Shown in pieces: positions 1-5,344 of a stretch of 5,344 nucleotides of DNA. The position numbers were made by a program, and so were the translations under genes. Origin of the DNA: an uncultured Marvinbryantia sp. (lineage in GTDB: Bacteria; Bacillota; Clostridia; Lachnospirales; Lachnospiraceae). Under the pieces are notes generated by a model that did no database searches, was not told where the DNA came from, and saw only the letters and a list, made by a program, of their open reading frames with translations. Each line of letters starts with the position of its first letter. The first letter of the stretch is position 1. The DNA is taken from the NCBI GenBank assembly GCA_934373455.1, contig CAKRON010000135.1, positions 1 to 5,344 of the forward strand. The letters are read 5' to 3'.

Positions 1-774
1 AAGCTGACCTACTCTCGTTACTTTAAATGCCGTTTTCTTAATGGTCTCGCATAACACTTCAAAATTTTCGCCTCTGACTTTTTCCAGTGCGCGCTTTACA
101 ACTCCAGGACCGCTGACTCCGACATTGATCACTGCATCACCTTCTGTGACACCATGAAATGCTCCTGCCATGAATGGATTATCATCCGGTGCATTACAGA
201 ATACTACCAGTTTTGCACATCCAAGAGAATCATTTTCTTTTGTCAGTTCTGCTGTTTCCAGTATCATATCTCCAAGAAGACGGACTGCATCCATATCAAT
301 ACCTGTTTTGGTAGATCCGACATTCACAGAACTGCAGACACGCTCTGTCTGCGCCAATGCCTGCGGAATTGAACGAATCAGATATTCATCGCTCTTCGTC
401 ATACCCTTACTAACCAGTGCAGAATACCCGCCGATAAAATTCACGCCTACTTTTTTAGCCGCTTTATCCAGAGTCTTCGCAATGGTAACATAGTCTTCTG
501 GTTTTTTACATGCACTTGCACCAACCAACGCAATCGGAGTTACTGAAATTCGTTTATTTACAATTGGAATACCATACTCATTTTCAATATCCTGACCTGT
601 TTTTACAAGATTTTCTGCCAGAGTGGTAATTCTTTCATAAATATTCTGGTTCAGCTTTTCCAAATCTGTATCAACACAGTCCAGAAGACTGATGCCGAGG
701 GTAATTGTACGCACGTCCAGATTTTCTTCTGAAATCATTTTATTGGTCTCATTGACCTCGAACATATTAATCAT
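1..774 (-). CDS. UPF0210/DUF711 'PFL family' protein, N-terminal part (runs off left edge)
   Basis: This open frame has no stop before the left edge and gives 258 residues of a protein usually about 450 long, so the C-terminal part is missing. I recognise the UPF0210 (DUF711) family, annotated 'PFL family' for a distant resemblance to pyruvate formate-lyase. Its biochemical role is not established as far as I know. Conserved-looking stretches are MFEVNET at 4-10, GISLLDC at 27-33, FIGGYSAL at 113-120, NAPDDNPF at 194-201 and the glycine-rich GVSGPG at 219-224. There is no signal peptide or membrane segment, so it is probably cytosolic. ATGs lie at 780, 774 and 765. I chose 774 because a GGGG ribosome site sits 9 nt before it but only 3 nt before 780, and MINMFEV is the start I expect for the family. 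It follows the UPF0237 ACT gene by 15 nt, a pairing conserved in Firmicutes, so the two probably work together. The glycyl-radical end of the protein, if it has one, cannot be judged from this fragment. Confidence 0.9.
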   Translation of the reverse strand, partial: MINMFEVNETNKMISEENLDVRTITLGISLLDCVDTDLEKLNQNIYERITTLAENLVKTGQDIENEYGIPIVNKRISVTPIALVGASACKKPEDYVTIAKTLDKAAKKVGVNFIGGYSALVSKGMTKSDEYLIRSIPQALAQTERVCSSVNVGSTKTGIDMDAVRLLGDMILETAELTKENDSLGCAKLVVFCNAPDDNPFMAGAFHGVTEGDAVINVGVSGPGVVKRALEKVRGENFEVLCETIKKTAFKVTRVGQL

Positions 775-783
775 AATCATTTA

Positions 784-787
784 CCCC
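784..787 (-). promoter_or_regulatory. Ribosome binding site of the UPF0210 gene
   Basis: The minus strand reads AGCGGGGTAA just before the start region, overlapping the end of the ACT gene. The GGGG core is 9 nt from the ATG at 774 and only 3 nt from the ATG at 780, which favours 774 as the start. The match to the anti-Shine-Dalgarno sequence is modest, so coupling to translation of the ACT gene may contribute. Confidence 0.5.
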
Positions 788-789
788 GC

Positions 790-1062
790 TTAAATTCTGT
801 GCATTTTATTAAAGATTTCTTCGTGCTGGCACATAATTACCACGCCAATCTCTTCACCAAGAACTTTCAGTTCTGATGATAATACAGCAATATCTTTCTT
901 GGAGCCGGTCGCATCTGTTACCATCATCATATTAAAAAATCCATCAACAATCGTCTGTGATATGTCCAGGATATTTACATTATTCTCTGCCAGATACGTA
1001 CATACTTTAGCGATAATACCTACCGTATCTTTTCCTACTACTGTAATGATTGTCTTCTTCAT
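790..1062 (-). CDS. ACT-domain protein, UPF0237 family
   Basis: This is a complete 90-residue protein consisting of essentially one ACT domain, a beta-alpha-beta-beta-alpha-beta fold that commonly binds amino acids and regulates partner proteins. The first strand is IITVVGKD (5-12), followed by the glycine turn and helix TVGIIAKVCTYL (13-24). Strand two has NVNILDISQ (28-36), then FFNMMMVTD (42-50), a helix around 55-70 and a final strand GVVIMCQ (73-79). The length and the MKKTIITVVGKD opening fit UPF0237, which is distantly similar to the glycine-cleavage regulator GcvR. There is no catalytic domain, so a sensing or regulatory role is the likeliest reading; the ligand is unknown. The start is secure: AGGAGG lies 5 nt upstream. 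It lies 18 nt after the MBL gene and 15 nt before the UPF0210 gene, which is its usual partner and the probable target of any regulation. Confidence 0.92.
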   Translation of the reverse strand: MKKTIITVVGKDTVGIIAKVCTYLAENNVNILDISQTIVDGFFNMMMVTDATGSKKDIAVLSSELKVLGEEIGVVIMCQHEEIFNKMHRI

Positions 1063-1067
1063 AATTT

Positions 1068-1073
1068 CCTCCT
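1068..1073 (-). promoter_or_regulatory. Strong ribosome binding site of the ACT gene
   Basis: A perfect AGGAGG on the minus strand sits 5 nt before the ATG at 1062. It fills most of the 18-nt gap after the MBL stop codon, leaving no room for a promoter. It is the strongest Shine-Dalgarno site in the window, so the small ACT protein may be made at a higher rate than its neighbours. Confidence 0.85.
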
Positions 1074-1080
1074 CTTCTCT

Positions 1081-1878
1081 TTAAACAGTCACAAGCTGTG
1101 ATACTTCACTGCGATCTGCGACCCGGATATGAAAATCCGATGCTTTATAAGGGTTCTCACCCATTGTAACCTCTGAACACACTGTTTCATATGCCAGCGC
1201 ATCATAATTATTTTCTTTACTCAGATGACCAAGAAAAATATGCTTTAAATTGTCATGCAAAATCCGGCACAAAAGGCGTCCTGCATTTTCATTGGACAAA
1301 TGTCCATGAGTTCCAAGTATTCTCTGCTTCAGATAATACGGATACGGTCCTGCCTGAAGCATACGAATATCATGATTTGCTTCCAAAAGCACTGCATTCA
1401 GACCCTTCATATTATCGACAATATAATCACTGAATACTCCTAAATCTGTAGCAACTGCAACTGATGTATCTTCATGACTGATACGATATGCCGATGGCTG
1501 TGCAGCATCATGAGGAATTTCAAATGGATGAACGGTTACATCTCCAACCTGAAAGTCCTGATCTATATGAATTTCCCGATATAGTCCTGCATCAATCTGA
1601 CCAAGACTGCTATTATTCGCAATTGCTTTTAGCGTTCCCCTGGTTCCATATATCGGAATCCCATATCTTCTTGAAAGAACTCCCAGCCCTTTGATATGAT
1701 CTGAATGTTCATGTGTTATCAGAATACCATCTATATCCTCTGCTTCTCTTCCAATACTGTGAAGACCTCTTTCAATCTGTCTTGCGCTGACACCCACATC
1801 TACCAGCAGCGCGGTCTCATCCGTCCCTGTATAAGTGCAGTTTCCACTGCTTCCACTTGCTATACTACAAAAATCCAT
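1081..1878 (-). CDS. Metallo-beta-lactamase-fold hydrolase, YycJ/WalJ type
   Basis: This is a complete 265-residue protein, the usual length for the YycJ/WalJ branch of the metallo-beta-lactamase superfamily. The opening MDFCSIASGSSGNC (1-14) is typical of that branch. The metal-binding motif HEHSDH is at 56-61. Further likely ligands or active-site residues are H123 in EIPHDA, D145 in VATDLG, H169 in EANHD, the GTHGHLS stretch at 189-195 and H218 in FLGHLS. There is no signal peptide, so it is a cytosolic enzyme. In Bacillus, YycJ (WalJ) is encoded with the WalKR two-component genes and has been reported to act as a 5'-3' exonuclease-like enzyme in DNA repair. Here it sits downstream of polA and coaE, with no WalKR visible. 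Its ATG lies inside the end of coaE (14-nt overlap), and an AGGA site is 10 nt upstream, so translation is probably coupled to coaE. The family is certain; the exact substrate is inferred. Confidence 0.93.
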   Translation of the reverse strand: MDFCSIASGSSGNCTYTGTDETALLVDVGVSARQIERGLHSIGREAEDIDGILITHEHSDHIKGLGVLSRRYGIPIYGTRGTLKAIANNSSLGQIDAGLYREIHIDQDFQVGDVTVHPFEIPHDAAQPSAYRISHEDTSVAVATDLGVFSDYIVDNMKGLNAVLLEANHDIRMLQAGPYPYYLKQRILGTHGHLSNENAGRLLCRILHDNLKHIFLGHLSKENNYDALAYETVCSEVTMGENPYKASDFHIRVADRSEVSQLVTV

Positions 1879-1888
1879 GTGTATCTAA

Positions 1889-1892
1889 TCCT
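1889..1892 (-). promoter_or_regulatory. Ribosome binding site of the MBL hydrolase, inside coaE
   Basis: The minus strand reads AAAGGA 10 nt before the ATG at 1878. The site lies within the last codons of coaE, so in the intact operon coaE ribosomes would reach it. The premature TAA in coaE would remove that coupling. Confidence 0.55.
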
Positions 1893-2272
1893 TTATCTAT
1901 TTGCTTATATGTATTTTCTACATTATCACTGCTGTTGTCAATCACTAATTGACAGAATCTGCGAAATTCTTCATCTGACATCTGATTTTTCAGCACTGCC
2001 CTTGTCTTTTCCGGCGTATATCCCCTGGATCTGGCCAATCGCTCCATTCGAACATCATCCGATACATAGATGTACCAGATCTCATCGCAAATTTCATCAT
2101 AATGATCTTCAAGAAGAAGCGCCGCTTCCAAAACAATAAACGGTACTTCTCCTTTTTCTTCTTCTTTTTGAATTTCTTCTCTTATATATGTCTTTACTGC
2201 CGGATGAACAATCTGATTTAATTGTTCTACTTTTTTTCGATCTGTAAAAACAATATTTGCCAGTGCCGGTCT

Positions 2273-2275
2273 TTA
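2273..2275 (-). other. Premature in-frame TAA codon within coaE
   Basis: The plus-strand TTA reads as TAA at codon 69 of coaE. I read the codons on both sides by hand and they stay in one frame, with recognisable CoaE sequence immediately before and after. polA, the MBL gene and the ACT gene all end in TAA, so the codon is an ordinary stop in this genome and not a reassigned sense codon. Confidence 0.9.
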
Positions 2276-2465
2276 AATTGATCCATCTTCCGACAATATT
2301 GTTCTTCCAAAAGCATCTACAATTTTTTTATAACAATCTGATCCCGGCTGCATACAATTATGCGCTGTTTTGTCCAGTTCGATAACTCTCGCCTGATACT
2401 TTCCAGACAAATAAGCGAGTATCGTACTTTTTCCGGCGCCCACTCCACCAGTAATTCCTAATACT

Positions 2466-5105
2466 TTAATGTGCTTCATACCAGTCACTTCCACTTTGAA
2501 TATCTATATCCATAGCTACCTGAAAATCTGTTACTCCCATCATTTCCTGATGTAAAATCTCCCGCACTCTTTCTTCCTCTTCTTTTGGTGCTTCAATCAG
2601 AAGTTCATCATGAACCTGCAGAACCAGACGCGCCTGAAGTTCTTCTGAACGTAGTCTTTCATCTACGCGAATCATTGCAAGCTTAATAATATCTGCTGCC
2701 GTACCTTGAATCGGTGAATTCATAGCAATTCTTTCTCCAAAAGAGCGCTGCATAAAATTGCTGGAAGCCAGTTCCGGTACCGGCCGCCTTCTATGATAAT
2801 ATGTGGTAATATACCCCTGTTCTTTTGCTGTAGCAACTGCCTGATCAAGAAATTCTTTGATTTTCGGATAGCTGGCAAAATAATTATCAATATATTCGGA
2901 AGCCTCTTTTCTGGAAATCTTTAAGTCCTGACTCAAACCAAATGCACTGATACCATACACAATCCCAAAATTTACTGCCTTCGCATTTCTTCTTTGCAAA
3001 GGTGTTACCTGATCCAGAGATACATGAAAGACCTGGGATGCAGTCAATGTATGAATATCAATGTTATTCTGAAAAGCATGAATAAGCGCTTCATCTCCAG
3101 ATAATGCTGCCAAAACACGCAATTCGATCTGTGAATAATCCGCATCTATAAAGATGCATCCGTCCTTTGGCAGAAATACTTTACGGAACAAACGGCCGCT
3201 TTCTGTTCGAATCGGAATATTCTGTAAATTCGGATCCGTACTGCTAATTCTTCCGGTTGCTGTTACCGTCTGATGAAAACTTCCATGGATGCGACTATCT
3301 TCGCCGATAAAAACTGCCAGACCATCTGCATACGTAGATTTTAATTTGGCAACCTGTCGATAATCTAATACTTTCTGGACAATCGGATAATCCGGTGCCA
3401 GGTTTTCCAGAATATCAGCTGCTGTGGAAAATCCGCTTTTCGTTTTTTTGCTTCCCGGAAGCTGTAATTTTTCAAATAAAATACTTCCCAGCTGTTTTGG
3501 AGAATTGATATTAAACACTTCTCCTGCATCCGTATAAATTTCTTCCTCCAACTGATGCATCTTATCGCCCAGTTTTGCTGCATATTCTTTCAGAATCTGC
3601 GCATCTGCACGAATTCCTTCTTTTTCCATTCCTGCAAGGGTATAGACAAGCGGCATTTCTATTTCCTCAAAAAGAGAACTCATATCCTCTTCTTTTAATT
3701 TTTCCATCATCACAGGCATACTGTGTAATGCGGTATAACTATGATAACATGCCAGAATACACAGCTGTTCTTCGGATACTTCCAAATCTGATAGTTTGGT
3801 CTTTCCAAATAGTTCTGCCCTGCCCGGAAACAGTTCTTTTAGATAATCTTTTGCAATATCCTCAAATGGATATTCGCCCTTTAACGGATTTAGCAAATAT
3901 GCCGCAATTGCTCCATCGCGAATTTTTTTCTTTACGCTTTTCTGAGGCTGGAAAAACTTCAACTGCTCTTTTAACTGAAGCGTCGCTGCACTCTCTGCTG
4001 TCTCAAATAAATTTTCCAAAACCGTTATCAGATAGCCTTCCGTAAGAAATCCCTGATTGCAAAAAAAGAATGTCTCATTCTTTCCACTGACTGCCAGACC
4101 GCGAAATGCATGTTTTTCATCAGAAAGAATAAAAAAACCGATCTCTTTTTCTTTCTTTAACTGTTCCACCCATTCCTGTGCCTGCATTAAATCTGCTGTC
4201 ATATGAAAGCTCTCGGTCACCTTGTTCTGATCTTCTGTATTTACTTCAAATCTGGACAACATATTTTTGAACTCCAGCTTTTTACAAAGTTCGAAAGCTT
4301 CTTTCGTATAGAGATCTGTCATTCGTGCCTTTTCCATATCAAGCTGAAAAGGACTGTGAATGTCAATCGTGGCCAGTTCCTTGCTCATCTGTGCCATATC
4401 ATAATGTTCTCTCAAGGATTCTCTTGCTTTGTTTGGTTTGATTTCATCTACATGAGCATAAGCATTTTCAATGCAGCCATATTCCAGAACTAATTTCGTT
4501 GCTGTCTTTTCACCGACTCCCGGAATTCCAGGTATATTATCAGAACTGTCACCCATAAGCGCTTTCAATTCAATAATCTGAATCGGTGTAACCTGATACT
4601 TCTCAATTACGTCTCTGGTGTGATAATTTTCAATCTCCGTTCCGCCTTTTTTCGTTTTCGGAATACGAATCATGATTCGATCAGTAGCCAGCTGCAATAA
4701 ATCTCTGTCACCAGATACTACCACAGCTTCCAATCCATCCGCTTCTGCTTTTTTCGCTACCGTTCCCAGAAGATCATCTGCCTCATATCCTTCCAGCATC
4801 ATAAGCGGAACACCCATTGCTTCCAGCATTTCTTTCATCACCGGCACCTGCTGTCTCAGTTCTTCCTGCATCGGCTTTCTGGTTCCCTTGTATTGATCAT
4901 ACATCTTATGACGAAAGGTAGGCGCTTTTAAATCAAATGCTACAGCAAAATAGTCTGGCTTTTCTTCATCCAGAATCTTGAACATAATATTCAGAAACCC
5001 ATATACTGCATTGGTATGCAATCCCTCTGAATTAGTCAGATCCGGCACACCATAATAAGCCCTGTTCAATATACTATGTCCATCGATTAACACAATTTTT
5101 TCCAT
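2466..5105 (-). CDS. polA: DNA polymerase I with 5' nuclease and inactive proofreading domain
   Basis: This 879-residue protein fills gaps and removes RNA primers during excision repair and Okazaki-fragment maturation. The 5' nuclease domain covers roughly 1-290: LIDGHS at 6-11, acidic cluster E108/D110/D111, and GDSSDN at 185-190 followed by the helix-hairpin GIPGVGEKTA. The middle domain (about 310-490) has the 3'-5' exonuclease fold region but lacks its acidic residues: the DxE of motif I is replaced around 325-327 by F-I-L. The polymerase domain follows, with motif A DYSQIE (catalytic D656), motif B around K709 with F713 and Y717, and motif C VHDE (D833). Phe at 713 matches the E. coli-type residue that discriminates against dideoxynucleotides. 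I chose the ATG at 5105 (MEKIVLIDG) because it begins at the conserved nuclease start. The longer ATG at 5168 would add 21 unrelated residues overlapping the upstream gene. The 3' end overlaps coaE by 14 nt, giving a polA-coaE order common in Firmicutes. Confidence 0.97.
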   Translation of the reverse strand: MEKIVLIDGHSILNRAYYGVPDLTNSEGLHTNAVYGFLNIMFKILDEEKPDYFAVAFDLKAPTFRHKMYDQYKGTRKPMQEELRQQVPVMKEMLEAMGVPLMMLEGYEADDLLGTVAKKAEADGLEAVVVSGDRDLLQLATDRIMIRIPKTKKGGTEIENYHTRDVIEKYQVTPIQIIELKALMGDSSDNIPGIPGVGEKTATKLVLEYGCIENAYAHVDEIKPNKARESLREHYDMAQMSKELATIDIHSPFQLDMEKARMTDLYTKEAFELCKKLEFKNMLSRFEVNTEDQNKVTESFHMTADLMQAQEWVEQLKKEKEIGFFILSDEKHAFRGLAVSGKNETFFFCNQGFLTEGYLITVLENLFETAESAATLQLKEQLKFFQPQKSVKKKIRDGAIAAYLLNPLKGEYPFEDIAKDYLKELFPGRAELFGKTKLSDLEVSEEQLCILACYHSYTALHSMPVMMEKLKEEDMSSLFEEIEMPLVYTLAGMEKEGIRADAQILKEYAAKLGDKMHQLEEEIYTDAGEVFNINSPKQLGSILFEKLQLPGSKKTKSGFSTAADILENLAPDYPIVQKVLDYRQVAKLKSTYADGLAVFIGEDSRIHGSFHQTVTATGRISSTDPNLQNIPIRTESGRLFRKVFLPKDGCIFIDADYSQIELRVLAALSGDEALIHAFQNNIDIHTLTASQVFHVSLDQVTPLQRRNAKAVNFGIVYGISAFGLSQDLKISRKEASEYIDNYFASYPKIKEFLDQAVATAKEQGYITTYYHRRRPVPELASSNFMQRSFGERIAMNSPIQGTAADIIKLAMIRVDERLRSEELQARLVLQVHDELLIEAPKEEEERVREILHQEMMGVTDFQVAMDIDIQSGSDWYEAH

Positions 5106-5118
5106 ATTTTCTGTTATA

Positions 5119-5123
5119 CTCCT
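5119..5123 (-). promoter_or_regulatory. Probable ribosome binding site of polA
   Basis: AGGAG on the minus strand is the only good Shine-Dalgarno match before the ATG at 5105. The spacing of 13 nt is longer than the usual 5-10, which may keep polymerase I translation low. It lies in the 34-nt gap after the upstream gene, which shows no terminator hairpin and no convincing promoter. Confidence 0.5.
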
Positions 5124-5139
5124 GTTCTTACTTGGATCC

Positions 5140-5344
5140 TTAATCCGGTATCGGTCCCGGCTCCACATTCATCTCCGTCTCCGGCACCGTCACAATAATC
5201 TGCCGCTTATGATTCGTCTCCGGTTCCAGTTCTTCTGTCGATTGTACCTGCAACGGGCGCATTCTTCCAATCTCTGTCTGAGACTGTTCTTCCTCCGGTG
5301 TAATCCACTGATAAACCAGTGTGTTGGGAAGTCCCCCATGAAGC
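5140..5344 (-). CDS. Unrecognised protein, C-terminal 67 residues (runs off right edge)
   Basis: A minus-strand frame enters from the right edge and ends at TAA 34 nt before polA. It encodes 67 residues beginning LHGGLPNTLVYQW and ending EPGPIPD. The first part looks like the end of a folded domain. The remainder is rich in Glu, Pro, Thr and Gln, with two PET repeats (PETN and PETE, encoded by a 9-bp repeat at 5176-5184 and 5215-5223), and looks like a flexible acidic tail. I do not recognise the family. Evidence that it is a real gene is the clean open frame from the edge, codon use like the neighbours, close spacing to polA and the same strand; the protein's start lies outside the window. 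It has no membrane segment in the visible part. Confidence 0.65.
   Translation of the reverse strand, partial: LHGGLPNTLVYQWITPEEEQSQTEIGRMRPLQVQSTEELEPETNHKRQIIVTVPETEMNVEPGPIPD

Larger units (their letters stand above)
1865..2479 (-). pseudogene. coaE: Dephospho-CoA kinase, interrupted by an in-frame TAA at codon 69
   Basis: CoaE phosphorylates the ribose 3'-OH of dephospho-CoA with ATP, the last step of coenzyme A synthesis. Read through, the frame has 204 codons, the normal family length of about 200. The P-loop GGVGAGKST is at 11-19 and LDKTAH with the likely catalytic Asp36 at 35-40. VHPAVK is at 91-96, LEAALLLE at 117-124, the lid-type RLARSRG at 147-153, Q166, and VIDNSSD at 179-185. 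Codon 69 is TAA: residues 66-68 are GSI and 70-73 are RPAL, both as expected and in the same frame, so nothing else is damaged. In relatives I expect an acidic residue here, usually Asp; a Glu or Lys codon would need one base change to become TAA, an Asp codon two. As written, only a 68-residue peptide would be made. The ATG at 2479 overlaps the end of polA by 14 nt; a GTG at 2494 is possible but adds five unlikely residues. No good restart follows the stop: the next in-frame candidates are CTG at codon 73 and TTG at codon 117, both after the P-loop. Sequencing error, a real mutation and readthrough all remain possible. Confidence 0.9.

Noticed and set aside
170..493. 107-codon plus-strand open frame opposite the UPF0210 gene.
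   Set aside because: It lies fully antisense to a well-supported conserved protein and shows no domain.
1705..2139. 144-codon plus-strand open frame opposite coaE and the MBL gene.
   Set aside because: It is antisense to two recognised genes, rich in Cys, His and Tyr, and has no recognisable domain or ribosome site.
2231..2237. A-rich heptamer-like run in coaE just downstream of the stop, resembling a slippery site.
   Set aside because: It lies after the TAA, so ribosomes would not reach it, and it encodes ordinary Lys-Lys codons with no sign of a frame change.
2323..2329. Run of seven A on the coding strand within coaE, upstream of the premature stop, as a possible frameshift site.
   Set aside because: The protein is correct in the same frame before and after the stop, so one slip would destroy the downstream frame and not bypass the TAA.
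2480..2494. GTG start for coaE giving MEVTG before MKHIKVLG.
   Set aside because: The P-loop strand starts directly after MKH in the shorter form, and the extra residues lie in polA coding sequence with no better ribosome site.
3575..4045. 156-codon plus-strand open frame opposite polA.
   Set aside because: It is a shadow of the polA coding frame; the Leu/Ser/Pro-rich composition is what reverse reading of Glu/Lys-rich helices produces.
5106..5139. Gap before polA considered as promoter or terminator; it contains TATAAC and a GGATCC palindrome.
   Set aside because: There is no hairpin with a T-run and no -35 element at proper spacing; the TATAAC is only a few bases from the start codon.
5106..5168. 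Longer polA start adding 21 residues (MWSRDRYRIKD...).
   Set aside because: The extension precedes the conserved MEKIVLIDG start, overlaps the upstream gene in another frame and resembles no PolA N-terminus.

Overview
The window is a compact gene cluster read entirely from the minus strand, with almost no intergenic space. In order of transcription (right to left) it holds: the last 67 codons of an unrecognised gene; polA (DNA polymerase I); coaE (dephospho-CoA kinase), interrupted by an in-frame TAA; a YycJ/WalJ-type metallo-beta-lactamase-fold hydrolase; a small ACT-domain protein of the UPF0237 family; and the N-terminal 258 residues of a UPF0210/DUF711 ('PFL family') protein that runs off the left edge. 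Base composition is moderately AT-rich and Shine-Dalgarno sites are purine-rich. Polymerase I lacks proofreading residues, and the polA-coaE-MBL and UPF0237-UPF0210 gene orders point to a Firmicute. A gut-type Clostridia, probably Lachnospiraceae, is my best guess from general knowledge; no search was run.

Layout: 5140-5344 tail of an upstream gene; 2466-5105 polA; 1865-2479 coaE; 1081-1878 MBL hydrolase; 790-1062 ACT protein; 1-774 UPF0210 protein. polA/coaE and coaE/MBL each overlap by exactly 14 nt. MBL/ACT are 18 nt apart and ACT/UPF0210 15 nt apart. No promoter, terminator, RNA gene, mobile element or CRISPR array is visible, and there is no gene-free stretch over 300 bases. The genes look like one transcription unit, with promoter and terminator outside the window.

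The genes are mostly housekeeping: DNA repair and Okazaki-fragment maturation (polA), the last step of coenzyme A synthesis (coaE), a hydrolase linked in Bacillus to DNA repair and cell-wall signalling (YycJ/WalJ), and a conserved but functionally unassigned two-gene module (UPF0237-UPF0210).

The most notable observation is the TAA at codon 69 of coaE. The protein before and after it is intact and in the same frame, so this is a nonsense codon and not a frameshift, in a gene that is normally essential. I see no convincing new biological system here. The least explained content is the ACT/UPF0210 pair and the unidentified gene upstream of polA.
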